A DNA stretch of 64,000 bases, taken from Camarhynchus parvulus. Taxonomy: Eukaryota > Chordata > Aves > Passeriformes > Thraupidae. The position numbers and the translations under genes are program-made. The stretch lies in the NCBI RefSeq assembly GCF_901933205.1, contig NC_044577.1, positions 6,459,321-6,523,320 on the forward strand, written 5' to 3'. Shown in pieces: positions 11,101 through 54,849 of the stretch. Each line of letters starts with the position of its first letter. Positions within the stretch are counted from its first letter, which is position 1. Under the pieces are notes generated by a model. That model was not told the origin of the DNA, made no database searches, and worked only from the letters and a program-made list of their open reading frames with translations.

Positions 11101-14100
11101 AAATTCTGCTGTAGGCTTGTTTTTGTTTGGGTCTTCTTAGGTGTATTTTTTAAATGCATTTAATTCACCAGAAATATTTCATAATATATGTTTGTACTCC
11201 ACAATTATGTGCTAAATTCAAAACTTACACTTTTAGGTTCGCACCTCAAGTGGCACCTTGAGTCAAAAAATCTTGTAATCACAAGCAAGAAAAATGATCT
11301 AGTCACAGACAATATTCTATCACCATAAAACTGATTTCCAACAGAAATTCCTACACACTAGAAATAAATATTTTAGACTTTATAGGTGCCAAATTGCTGT
11401 AGAAAATGGTAACATCTTGTCCTCAGGTTAGGAAAATTCTCAGAGAGCTGGAGTTTCTTTCTTTGTTGTATTTTTACTCTCATTTTATCTCAGTGTTACA
11501 TTTTTTTCTGAGTACCAGCCTTACTCACCTGTGAGAGTGGGGTGACAGCAATATTTTGTGTCACAATAAAGGCACACATGAGTGTGTTTTATTGATAAAA
11601 CAAACAGTGAGAAGTAAATGTGATTGTGAACACTTCACAAAAACTCCAAACTAGTGAGTTCCCTGCTTGCTAGTAGGGAATTTGTTAACCTAAAAAGAGT
11701 AATAAAGGAGACAGAAAAGATGAAAATCTGATATTTGTGGTTTAATTAACAACTTCCACCGATGTCACAGTATCTGCACCTGATGTAAGAAACACAACAG
11801 CAGCAAATGTGTTTGTTAAAAGCCAAACACGGCTTTTAGCCTTTGTTCAACACACCCTGCAGCCAACACAGGACTGGTTCCTGTTAAATAAGATACCTGC
11901 ACTTGGGTAGCAGCACAGGGATCACTGCATCTGCCTAGCAGCTCCAAATTAATACATTATTATTGAGAAATTGGTGACAACAGCCGTGTCATTACAGGAA
12001 CAAGGCAACAGAGTGGTTTTGCAAATTCCCACCTTATGGTGTAGGTAAGATGGTGGCCCATGTCTAGAGATAATTTGGATTTGCACCACTCCACTGGAGC
12101 TCTGCTGCTGTGCTTCCACTCTTTGCACGCCTGAATGATGCTTCACTGCGTGCTTTGATCATTAGTTGGTTTGTAAATTAATTGCTAATACATTAATTCT
12201 TTACTGCATATCAGTACATTAATATTTCTAAATCCCTGGTTCAGGCATTCTCAAGAACATTGTGAACAATTGGAAATATTTTGAAAAAATATTTATAGGA
12301 ACTTCTCATCAATAGATTGTCTGATCTGGATAAAAAAATTAAGGTTAGTGCTGTCAGCTGCCCATCTTCTCACCAGGTATTCCACTAGAATCAATCTGTT
12401 CTACTGCATCTTGCTGATAAACCTCCTGAAAGTCTGGTGCTGAATTACTACCCCTCGTGACAAACCCACAGGATGTGCCAAGACGAGGTTTGCAGAACAC
12501 GAAAGCACAGAACAGACCTTGAAAATGTGAGAAGAATATTGACACTAAAATACCCCACTGTAATTGACATTATTTGTAATTTTACGTGCAGACCAGGCCT
12601 GTGTGGTACTGCTTTTGAGAGTTTTGCAGAGTTCACATAGATTGACATTTCTGTGTAATTTCTGCACACATTTTCAGCCCGGCAGAAGAGCAGATGCCAA
12701 GTTCAGTGGTTGATGGCAATGGTTGTAATTTGTTTGCAGTTTAAGGAGTGTGTAGCAACCTTTAAAGACTGCAGGAGTTACTGCTGGACACAATTCCTCA
12801 AGAGAATACTCAGGTAGTTGAAATAAATTACTACAAACCTTCATTTCTTCAAAGAAAATTTATTTTAGAAGAAAATTTTGATTGTGATTGTATTTTTGCC
12901 TAAATGAATGTTATTGTGTACCCTAATTTTTCCTAGTAATTTTTCTAAATGTAGTACAGACAATTAATTTCCACATGTTATGCCCCATTTGGAGCCATTT
13001 TCAAGAAAGCTTTTATCACACACTTAACAGATTTCTTTCCCCCCAGAACTTTATAAATGAATAATTGTGCATATTCATACCATCACCATTAATTTAAAAT
13101 GTTCCAGCTGCCAAGTTGGTTCAACTATTCCTCTGCAAATAATTTATATCTCGTTAAAAGCTCACGTCTGCAAACATTTGGGAATGAATTTGTGATCTGC
13201 CACACCCTCAATCACCAGACAAATTCCCGAACAAAGGAAGCTCAGAGCAGCAGCAGCAAGTTTTCTGCAGGTCCCTTTCCTCCACCTGGGACCTCACAAG
13301 TTGCAGAGAATCCAAAATTAATTCAGCTCTAAGAGTGGCTGTGCAGGAACAGCGACTTTTCCTTCACAGTGCCCACATAAAAGGTTGAAATAGGAAGCTG
13401 GGAGAGAGCATGTTAATTAAGCAAATAGGCACTGAACATGTGTGCTAAACTAAAAAAAGATTTTTTTTTTCTTTATGAGCTCCTGGAGGAGTTTCCCATC
13501 AAATAAATGATTATTTGTCTGGTTTTTGTGGTTCTTTGCTTTTTTTTTTCAAGAAAGGTCCTACAAAATGAAATCAGGTTTTCATGGCAAAGGTCTTTTT
13601 TGGTGCTGATTAAGAAAAAGAGATTGACAGATTGACAACAAAGAATAGTATTGAGAAGTACCTGCTGAGGAGGATGTGCATTTCCCACCACCTGCAAGCA
13701 GTGACTGCTCCAAAATGGTGCCAATGGACTACCAGCAACTGCAATAAAAGCAAATTGTATTTTCTATGTTAATCCCAAATCTATTTCAAGTCATTGTTAA
13801 TGGCAGTGAAATAATTACATTGTACTGTACAGAATGACATGGGGGCGTAAGGAAGTTTTTTTTTCAGATTTTATAAGAGATATGTTGAAAATATGCACAG
13901 CAACCTATCAGTTCTTCCTTTCAGTATGGGCAAATTTATACCCTGCTATAGTTTGTTACTTTATTCCTCTGTTTCTCTTTCAATGAAGAAATTTTCTGCA
14001 ATCTGAAAATGACAGGATTTGGCCTAGTATGTTATAGTGTCTAAAACAAACTTTTTATTTGACTGATCTTTGTTTTGTTAAAAGGCAATTTGAGTAATCT

Positions 14101-14698
14101 TATACTTTCCAAAGAAGTTTCTATTCACCATTTCAACATCCACTGAGGATTTAGTGTTAGCCTGTTCTGTAAGTGCTTACAGAGAATGGGATGTTGGATC
14201 CCTGCAATCCTGGCACGGGCTCGCTCATCCCCACCAGTGTGAGACCCTTGTGGGGTGATCCCAGTGTGTGCTCAGCTCCCAGGCATGCGGGTTGGGGTTG
14301 CCCCTCTGCTCTGGGGCACTTTGGTTTGTCTGGATGTGCTCCCTTTCCTCGGGTTTGGGTTTTTTTCCAGCTTTATCTGCTGTGACTGCAGTGGTTTTCC
14401 ATTACTGCACCCTTGGCTGTGTGGATACACCCAGCTGGATGCACCCAGCTCCCTCACCAGGTGTGTGTTCCAGTCACTGTGACAGCCTTGGAAATGACAT
14501 CACACCTCCTAAAGCCCCGATCCCGCACACAGCCATCGCTCTGCCTCGTGTGCATGCTTATTCCTATCAGCAGTTCCTGATATCCAGCATTGCACCGATC
14601 AGCAGTATAGGGAATAAACACTTTTAGCTCTCCTGAATGCATTTTTTGCAATTAAGGATGCACATAAGTAAAATTGGAACGTGTGTACACGTGTTTGT
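11101..14698. other. ITGAV-FAM171B intergenic region
   Basis: AT-rich single-copy-looking sequence between the probable ITGAV end and the CR1 tail before FAM171B. A GC-richer block at 14,170-14,560 contains overlapping open frames on both strands with no recognisable domain. I see no exon with supporting splice sites, no tRNA and no clear mobile element. Confidence 0.6.
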
Positions 14699-15101
14699 GA
14701 GGCCAGAGAAGGGAAAGGCTCTGGAGCACAAGTGAGATGAGGAGAAGCTGAGGGAGCCGGCCGTGTTTATTCTGGAGAAACGCGGCCCAGGGGAGACCTC
14801 GCCGCTCCTAGAGCTCCCTGAAAGCAGCAGCAGCAGCCAGATGGGCTCAGGAGGAGAAGACACAGCCTTAAGCTGTGCCAGGGCAGCTTTAGGCCGGACA
14901 TTAGGCGGAGTTCTTCACAGAAAGGGTGATCAGACATCGGAACGGGCTGCCCGGAGTGGTGGCCGAGTCACCATCCCTGCGGGTGTTTCAGGACAGCCTG
15001 GAGGTGACACTCAGCGCTTGTCACGGTACTTCTGGGTCACAGGGTGGACTCGGTGACCTCGAAGGCCTTTCCCAGCCCAGTGGATTGTGTGGTTCTGTGG
15101 G
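14699..15101 (+). mobile_element. CR1 LINE 3' tail abutting the FAM171B CpG island
   Basis: Typical CR1 3' phrases run in order: ctggagcacaagtgagatga, ggagacctcgccgctcct, acagccttaagctgtgcc, agacatcggaacgggctgcc, and a tail gattgtgtggttctgtggg. The last resembles the ATTCTGTG-type short repeats that end avian CR1. Orientation is sense to FAM171B. It keeps many CpG dinucleotides, unlike most old copies. No target-site duplication is visible, as usual for CR1. Confidence 0.85.
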
Positions 15102-15373
15102 TCACTGACATCGCGGCTGCCCCCGGCAACAAGTGCGGGGGGCGATGCGAGCGGGGCCGCCTCGGAGCGGCGACATCCCGGGCACCTGGGCGAGGGGGCG
15201 GCGACATCCCGGGCACCTGGGGGAGGTGGCCCCGCTCGGCCCCGCCCCGGCACGTCGGTGGGCGGGCGGGCAGCGCCGCTGCTGCAGCAGAGCCGGGCCC
15301 GGGGCCGCGGGTGCGGAGCGCTGCGCCGGCCGCGCTCACGCAATATGCCTCCGCTGCCCGCGGGCTGCTCGCC

Positions 15374-46467
<31,094 letters not shown>

Positions 46468-48274
46468 AACACAATGTGCTTTGTGCTGTTGCTCTCCCTG
46501 CTGGTTGTTGATCTCTTGCCTGCTTCTGTAATTCTGCAGTGTTGGGTTTACAAGGGAAATGTTGTTTTCTAGTATCAAGAAAAGTTTCATTTTTTTAACA
46601 TAAAGATTGAGTTACCAAACTTCAGCTGGGCAACTGATATTCCATGTGATTTGAAAACAGGGAAATGCTACTATTAAACTTTTCCAGTTCTTAATTTTAC
46701 TGGCAGTTTGAGGAAGGCCCACATTTTACTTAGCCTGTCATTCTTGGACACACCTTTGGGAATGCACAGTGAGAAATGTAGGCACATGATTTAATTTTTT
46801 TGTACTTGTTGCTAATGCAATGGTAGCCTAGTTAAAGCCATTCCTAGCCTTGTTCCTAATCAACGTGACCATCTGTACAGTATTTTATATGTGAACTTTT
46901 CTAGCTGTCTGTTACTACTCCTTTGTACAATGTGAAATGTTTCATCCGTTGGTCCCACGACACCAGCAGATGAGCTCTGCTGGATTTATCAGCAGAGCTC
47001 TATAGCATTACTGCCCTCCCTGTGTGCCCATCCATGTGCAATTCCATACAACACTGGGGGAAGGGGAAGTGTACAAGTGTGGCCACTGCAGTTCATGGTC
47101 CCCACTACCTTAAGGTGTTGCCCATCTGCTTTGTTAAGATCTGCTTTGTTATGGCCTGTGGATGTTCATGGGCTATGAAGGGTCCATGTCCAGCAGAAAA
47201 GGACTGGTTCTGGTAGCATTTGGAGCTGCAGCTACTCCTGATCCCAGTGTCTTGTTTTGGCTGCTTTGTCAGTGAACATCTTCTCTTGTCTATGCTGTTG
47301 GGCCAGCTGTGCTCCAGAATATAGCCTTGAATCTCTGCCTATTTATAAGTGAGAGTTTGGCCCATGGTGAAGAATTGTACAGGATTAGACAAATTATGCC
47401 TTGGAAAGTGTTTCTTGAGCAGGAAAGCTTGGCACCGTTGCTTTTTATTTTATGTTTAAAACAATGGGAGATCATTTGGGGTTTATGTGCCTACATTTTG
47501 CCAGCCTGAGCTGCTTTTGTCTAGGTTTGCAGAGGAATTAAACAGGCTTTAAAAGTTGGGGGGGAGGGTTATGAGCATGAGACAGCAGATTGCAAAAATT
47601 TGGTCTATAATGCAATATAAATACTATTTATGACTCATCTTAGAGTTAAATTTACCAAAAGTCATGAATGCATGAATTGTAACTAAGATGTGTATAGAGG
47701 AAGGAAAGGCCATCAGAATATTCTTTAATTTTAATGTTCATCTTGTCAAAGTGATCATTTCAACTTTGGCTAACAGAAAAATGAATGCATCCCTTAATGT
47801 GCTTCATATAGTGAACAGAATGTATTTCTGTGGCTTTGAGGCTGTTTCCCTGGTGAAATAAGTTCCAGCATTTTGGCTTTGGCAGTTTGATTACAAATCA
47901 TCCTAAAAAGGCTTTATAAGTATTTCCCTTAGAGCTTGGTTAAGGCTCTCTACCAAGACCCAAACATACAATGCCTATATTTGAATTGTGAGGTGAGTGG
48001 TGCTTGGTTGTCTGCCCTGTAGTGCACTCAAGAGTTGGGAAGTATCCTATGCAGCTGGGCTTCTGGGAATATTTACTCAGGAAATATTACTGTGAAATAT
48101 GTCTGTGGTGTTGGGATTGTCAGTTGTCTGTTGCTGTTTTTAGAAGAATTTGGAAGGCAACCAGGATGGTACCAGCAATGCATCAGTCCAAAGTGAGCAT
48201 TTGCTTCATGAACAAAATGTTCCTATTGAATTCATGAGTATGAAAGTGCAAATTAAGTTTGAGATAGGTGTGTG

Positions 48275-50152
48275 TGTGGTGGGTTGACCTTGGCTGGATG
48301 CCAGGTGCCCATCAATCTGCTCTATTGCTCCCTTGTTCCCAGCTGTGCAGGGGAGAGAAAAGAAGATGGAAAACAACTCCTGGATTGAGGTAAAGCAGTT
48401 TGCAAAGGCAAAAGCAAAAATTTGCACGTGCACAGAGAGGAAGAAAAAAAGGTTTGTTCTCTATTTCTCATCAGCAAGCAATGTGTGGCTGCTTCTTGGG
48501 AATCAGGGCTTCAAGACTTGTAATGGTTGCTCCAGAAGGCAAACTTTGTAAATAACAAATACCCCCACTTCCTCCTCCTTTCCTTAGCTTTTATACCTGA
48601 GCTGATGTCACATGGTATGGAATATCTGTTTGGTTAATTTGGGTCAGTTTTGTGCCCTGCCAGGATCTTGTCCACCCCCAGCCTGCTCGTTGGCAGGGAA
48701 TGTTGAGAGTCAGCACCGATGCTGTGCCAGCCCTGCCCAGCAGTGGCCAAAACACTGGTGTGTTATCAGCACCTTTCCAGCTCCCAGGGCAAAGCACAGT
48801 GCTGGGGAGGCTGCTGTGGGGTATGAACTCCAGCTCAGCCACACCCAGTATCCATGGGCATCACCATCACAGGTGGGAATCTCAGCTCCTATGCCTGGAG
48901 CACCTCCTCCTCCTTCAGCATTGACCTTGGTGTCTGCAGAGTTGTTCCTCTCACATGTTCTCACCCTGCTCTTCTCTGGCCACAATTACATCTGCACAAT
49001 AACTCCCTTTTCCTTCTCAAATCTGTTACCACAGAGGTGTCACCCTCATTTCTGACTGGCCCAGCCTTGGTCAGCAGCAGCTCTGTCCTGGAGCTGCTGG
49101 CATTGGCTCTGCTAGACATCAGGGAAGCTTCTGGCAGCTTCTTACAGAAGCCACCCCAGTAGACTCCCCTGGCCACCCAAACCCAATACATATGGTGAAG
49201 CACCTGTCCCCCTGCAACCCCATGGAGTGCAGATACCTACCTGCAGCCTATGGAGGATGCCTGAACAAGGCTGTGAACCCATGGGGAAGCTGTGCTGCAG
49301 CAGCTCCTGGCAGGAGCTGTGGAGAAAAGAGCCCCTGCTGCAGCAGGTATCCTGGAATTACCTGTGGGCCTGTGGGGGACTCGCACTGGAGGCAGGCTGT
49401 GCCTGAAGGAAGAGTGAGTGAGCCATGTTAGAGCAGTTTGTGGAGAACTGTTGCCCTTGAGAAGGACTCAAGTTGGAGAAGTTCATGGAGAGCAGCCTCC
49501 TGTGGGAGGGACCCTGTGCTGGAGCAGGGGAAGGACTTCTGTCCTTGAGCAGTGGCAGAAACCAGAAGTGATGGACTGACCCATTCCTGTCTCAGAAACC
49601 AGATGTGATGGACTGACCCATTCCTGTCTCAGAAACCAGAAGCCATGGACTGACCCATTCCTGTCTCAAACCACACAGATGGACTGACCCATTCCTGTCT
49701 CAGAAACCAGATGTGATGGACTGACCCATTCCTGTCTCAGAAACCAGATGTGATGGACTGACCCATTCCTGTCTCAGAAACCACACGGATGGACTGACCC
49801 ATTCCTGTCTCGGAAACCACACAGACGGACTGACCCATTCCTGTCTCCCTGTGTCACTGAGGGGAGGAAGTTGAGCTGGAAAAGAGGGATGGGTGGGCAG
49901 AAGGTGTTTCTAAGATTTATTTCCCTTGTCATTATCCTGCTCTGGTTTTGTCAGTAATAAATTCAGTTAATATCCCCAAGGTGAGTAAGTCTGTTCTGCC
50001 TGTGACGGTATTCAGTGAGTGATCTGTCCCAGTCCTTACCTCAGTTCAGGAGCCTTTCACTGGATTTTCTCTCCTCTGTCCACTGTGTGCAAGGGATTGG
50101 TAAGAGTGGCTTTGGTGGGTGCCTGGCATCAAGCCAGGGCCAAACCACTACA
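48275..50152. mobile_element. Rearranged ERV LTR insertion (mosaic, head-to-head)
   Basis: Both outer ends are LTR 3' (U5) ends pointing outward: tgtggtgggttgacc on the left, and gccaaaccactaca on the right. About 115 bp inside each end are homologous in inverted orientation. GTGTG occurs on both sides (48,270-48,274 and 50,153-50,157), a possible 5-bp target duplication. It has three blocks. Block 48,275-48,850 is an ERVL-like LTR on the minus strand with TATAAA at 48,590-48,595. Block 48,851-49,190 is the 5' end of a second LTR family, also minus strand. Block 49,191-50,152 is the rest of that second family on the plus strand, with AATAAA at 49,956-49,961. No gag, pol or env sequence is present. 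LTR families are assigned from memory of avian repeats. Confidence 0.75.
49560..49852. repeat. 35-37-bp tandem array inside the LTR
   Basis: Eight units of the form atggactgacccattcctgt plus ctcagaaaccagatgtg. Units differ mainly in the variable agatgtg / cacacag segment. The array lies in the plus-strand LTR block at 49,191-50,152. Confidence 0.93.
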
Positions 50153-52635
50153 GTGTGTAAATAAGTCTCTAATTAAATTGGTCTCAAGAACCTAAAAGAG
50201 GTTTAATTCATCTATTTCAGACATGAAGATGGCTTGTCATATGAGCATGCCTTTGGTTCTCTTTCTAGGTAACAGGAATTTTGTTGTCCAATACTAAATA
50301 CTTTTTCACAAGAACTTTTTGTTTTTTAATGTACAGCTGTACTGGATTTTTTAACATGACTTTCTAGGCACTAGATATTGATCACTTCATCCTTTATTTT
50401 GTTGTACACATTAGTAGGAGTCAATTTAAATGTGCACATTTCTTCTGAAAGCTGCCCTTGAGGTTCAATATTTGCCTGTTTGCAGAGTTGCATTGGTTCT
50501 GATGGCTCCCTTTTCAAAAAGAGATTATTATACATTCTGTTGAACATAACAGAAAATCCCTGACAAGCTAATGGTTTTGAGGAATTCATATTAAGTTCAT
50601 ATGTCTTTACTTGAAATTTTGTTCACCAACAGTAACATTTCAGATTTTTTAAATGCATTTTTCGTTGTGTTTACCAAAAAGACCTAATTTCTCAAAACTT
50701 ACTTGTAACATCAAAAAATACGGACTACTATAAATGGCTTTATTTACGTGAGTTCAAAGGAAACAAGTTTGGCACTCCATTGTTCTCATTCTCTGGCAGA
50801 GTAGGTATCTGATTGTTAAAGAAAAGGATTAGAAATCCAACTCTATAAATTATTATGGTTTATATTCATACAGAATATTTCCAAATATATTATATCAGTC
50901 TTCACATTCCAGCTGTAAGTTGGAATTTATGCACTGGAAAAACCTGTATTGCCAGCTAGAGATTAGAATTATTTTTGGCTTTAGATCATTTAAAGAAGGA
51001 GTTTGACTGTGCTGAGCTCTAAAAATTTTAATTCCACAGAACATTCTACGGGATGTGTAACATGTGGAGAAGACAGAATGTCACAGTGAAGTGTCACAAA
51101 CTTATGGTTTTCTATATTTCTCTATATTATTTCAACATATGAATTTATAGGAATCACTGAATTTATTTTTAAGTTTTTCTTCTGTTGGCTCTTTGTGGCA
51201 TTAACAGACTGTTAAAATGCTGCTGCCAGAATTAGGCCTATAGAAAAATTAGCAAGGATTTGAGGCACACAGCTCTTGGAAGGGCTGGGGAAACATTCAG
51301 AGGTTTCCACTTCTTTGAATCTGGAGGTTGCTTACCTTGAGAATAAGAAGGGAGAAATGTCTGTGAGCCCCTTATAAGGAGAGGGGAATGAATAAGGAAA
51401 GATTATTCATTCATTTAATATGGGAAAGGATACAACTTCTTTCTGATGCTAGTTTGCAAACTGGTATGTGTTTGTGCTTTGGTGGAATCAATTCTTTCTG
51501 AAGAGCACAAATGTTTGCAACACTTGTCTCAGTTCTTCACAAGGCACTTCTTGAGCTGTCAGCTTTTGCAAGAAAAGCCCTTATTTATGTACATATAGTT
51601 TTAAGTGCAAGCTCATTGGCAGTAATTTTTAGATTGTTACCAAATGCTAGATATTATAGATAAAAAGGTGGGGGAATCACTTGAAAATCACATTTGATTA
51701 AGAGAAAAAAGTCCTCATAGTGCAATCAGAAAATAGAGCTCTGGTATTACAACCCTGAAAGTAAAAATTATGTGTTGATTAGGGACATTATTTATCACCA
51801 TAAAGATAGAGGTGACACACCAAAAATAATCCAGGATGTTGGAATGTTTAGTTGTCTCCTTTGTTTTTTATGCAGTAATTTGTACCAAAGAGGATGAAAT
51901 GAACTGGCACCAGTATAAATTCTTAGTTAAAAAGTGACAAAGTTTCACAACACTACTGATCAAACACTGTGCAAATGAAAAGGCAGTGCACTACATCTGT
52001 TGTCTAGTGCTTTACATTAGGAAAATCTGGAGATAAATTAGCTGCTGAAGTGCCTTTCTCTTTCATCAGACTTATTTTATCAGTGGGACACCTGACTATC
52101 TGAAAAGCACATTATGGTTTTATTTTCTGTTAGCCAAAACCCCCTGAATTCATACAATTATGTAGCTTTTATAATATTTTAAGAGGCAGATCTAGTGCTT
52201 TTTATGTTGGAATATTGACTTCTGCATGTTGATGATGATGGTAGTTGTTGTAAAACCTAGTTTTGATATTTTACGTTTGAAAAGAAATTTAAAAAATATA
52301 TCTTTAGCAATCTGAACAGTAGTGTCTTTTAAAAATGCTCATATGGGATCTGATTCAACTTTGTGTGTCAAGTGCAAACATCTTGAAGTCACTGGATTTA
52401 CAGGTATCAAACTGACTGGGATATTAACTTCAAAAATGGAATTAACATATGTTTATATATAAACTATTATAACAATAAAAGTCCTCTTTTCAGCTGCTAA
52501 CTTTGCTTGTCAGTAGCAGCAGAAATTGTATGGAGATTGGTACGTAATTCTTATTTTCTAGAACCAATTTTTATCTCATTTTGGAGCCTAACCTGCATTG
52601 GTTTTTAATAGCTTTTAAATTTTTTTAAAAATTTA

Positions 52636-52691
52636 GTGGTATTATGAAAACACAGTGGTATTATGAAAACACAGTGGTATTATGAAAACAC
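52636..52691. repeat. 19-bp triplicated repeat
   Basis: gtggtattatgaaaacaca occurs about three times in direct tandem in the probable FAM171B 3' UTR. Confidence 0.9.
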
Positions 52692-53473
52692 TATGCCTAC
52701 AGAGCTAAAGATGAGCATTCTTTTATAGTAATTTGTACTAATTTGTGCCACACTTCTAACAGTAGGCAGCTACATTTGTGTTAAAGAGTTTATATGAAAG
52801 GTGACTTAAATGACTTGAATCTGAGCTTCGTTTCCTTTTAAAAGCAGTATTCATTGTGTTCTGAAAAAATAAATAGCTTCAGGTTTTTTTAAGACTGGCA
52901 GGGCCAAACTCTGTCATTTCTTGTTTTGCTAGCACTCTCAGCCTGAAAACTGGTTTACCAAATGAATTTTTTCAGTCAGTTTTAGGACTTACTGAACATT
53001 CCTATATTCCCCCTCCCCACAACATCCTGGTACTTTATTCCCCAGGTAATGGATTTAGTTCCTTTGAAGCACTCGTTGCACTTCAGTCCACATTAGAACA
53101 GTACTATTTTTACATGTCACTGTGTAGAAAGGCAGTTTTTAGTGCTCATTAGAGCATGTTACTCGTGCAAAGCCTGGCTCTGGGTGTTGCAAGGCAGGTG
53201 AACTCATGGCCCTGACTGTGCTCACCACCTTGAATTCTGGAGCCTCATAGTCAACAAACGCTTCATGACCTCAGCAATTATTTTCAAAAACTCTCTAGTA
53301 TGGATATTGTTTATGTAAAACATTCTTGATATTTGGCATCCTGGTTTTAAGTATTTCTACCTTTTTATATTTTGTCAGAGGTGTCTTTTCATCTCTGTAT
53401 TTACTACAGTATCAGTGTATCTGTTGCTGAAAATGTAACTAAGGTTTGTAAAATGTTACAGCTTATGCAATAT

Positions 53474-53479
53474 AATAAA
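53474..53479 (+). terminator. FAM171B: Candidate distal FAM171B polyadenylation signal (AATAAA)
   Basis: AATAAA lies in an AT-rich context (tgcaatataataaaaatttg) and is followed by T-rich sequence. It is the last good hexamer before the minus-strand ZSWIM2 remnant. Confidence 0.45.
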
Positions 53480-53540
53480 AATTTGAAAAAGTTATCGATG
53501 CCTGAAATTTTATTTGTTTACCTTTGAAGCCATATGTTGT

Positions 53541-53699
53541 TTAGGGACATCTCTCAATACTTTCTTTCCAAATATCATTAAAGGTATTTCTGTCATCACC
53601 ATAATCCCATGACAAAGGAATGTCATCCTCCTTCAGGTTACCAGTTCCAATAGAGTCACATTCTCTATTCTGTTTCTTGTGAAAAAAAACTTCTTGTAG
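53541..53699 (-). pseudogene. Possible terminal-exon remnant of ZSWIM2 (low confidence)
   Basis: On the minus strand a 52-codon stop-free stretch reads ...KKQNRECDSIGTGNLKEDDI then PLSWDYGDDRNTFNDIWKES and IERCP before TAA (53,541-53,543). Composition looks protein-like, and an upstream run of eight T could hide a frameshift. It has the strand and position expected for the end of a ZSWIM2 remnant, but I cannot match it to a known C-terminus. A chance open stretch of this length is quite possible. Confidence 0.25.
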
Positions 53700-54849
53700 T
53701 CTTCAGCTGCACCTTGGAGATAATTTCCTTGCAAACAAACAAAAGCACATCAGGGCTATCTTAAAAAGTTTTCAACCCTTCATGATAAAGTCATAGTTAA
53801 ATTATTTATTTGGACAAGGACAATCCAAATGCCTACTACAGAATCATTTGGAGATGTACTGCACTAAAAGCAAGTTTAAAAACATCTGGTTTGATTGCCA
53901 TGGATGTTTGTTTACAAAGCATATGTTGTCTGCTCTCTAGGTGAAGTTGATGCCAAGAAGATTTTTATTTTTTATACATTTTTCATAAATTTGTAGCTCT
54001 ATAGATTACTATTATATAGTTATATAACTCCTTAACTAACTCAAGTACTTTTCCTACCTTTTCTCTTAGATTTTAGAACAGCAAGCTAACCTTCCTGGAA
54101 TCCTAATTAGTCTTTCCTCTAGAGTGAACCAAGGACGTTTTGGTTTTTTTTCCAGATACTGTAGGCATAATAAATGTGGGGCTAGAAGCTGGGAGGGCCT
54201 TCAGAGGGGGGAAGAACCAAAAGAGGGGGGGGTTACTTAATTAACTGTTCCTCTAATTGCATGATTTCTGTTAAGTATGCTAATTTGTTCCACCTTTAAA
54301 ATTGTCAGTCTTGTATTGTGTGCATTGTGCCACACTTGCACCTGAGGGACCTTCATTGAAGGTAACCCCTTCTTGTCATTTAATATAGTTTGGCTTGTGA
54401 TTTTTGGCATCACCGTCAGTTACTTACAACAAGGCAGAGAAGTAAGTGACAAGCTATAAGATTTGGTTAAAGACTGTCAAAATATTGGTTTAAAAATATT
54501 TATTGTAGTGCTTTCCTATGCTGGAAATGCTCTGCAGTTATTACAAGGGTTTCTAAGGTGGCGTTCAGTCTTGATTTTTCTGTTGCATTCACATGTTGTT
54601 TAGTTTCTAAATTCTATTAGAATAAGTGCACATTTTTCTCTGTGAAGTGGACACTTCACTGCAGAGCCATTCTCCAGTTCATCTTGGTGGTTTGCCCAAA
54701 GTTTTGGGTACTTAATGTGAACATTATCTACAGAAAATGAATTCCAATTTCTGTTATCTCTCCAAAATTAAGAAAAATCACATACCAATACTAAATAGTC
54801 TTCCCTTTTTTTCCCCCCTCCTTCCTCTCCACCCACATTTTAGCTCCTA

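Larger units (their letters stand above)
46468..53500 (+). other. FAM171B: Probable FAM171B 3' UTR, interrupted by an LTR insertion
   Basis: After the stop, AT-rich sequence without plus-strand coding potential continues to an AATAAA at 53,474-53,479. Mammalian FAM171B also has a 3' UTR of several kilobases. The LTR block at 48,275-50,152 sits inside and offers its own AATAAA at 49,956-49,961. Whether transcripts reach 53.5 kb or end earlier cannot be told from sequence. Confidence 0.5.

Noticed and set aside
48612..49431. Open frames of 80-147 codons at 48.6-49.4 kb
   Set aside because: They fall within LTR sequence, which is noncoding; no gag, pol or env motif is present.
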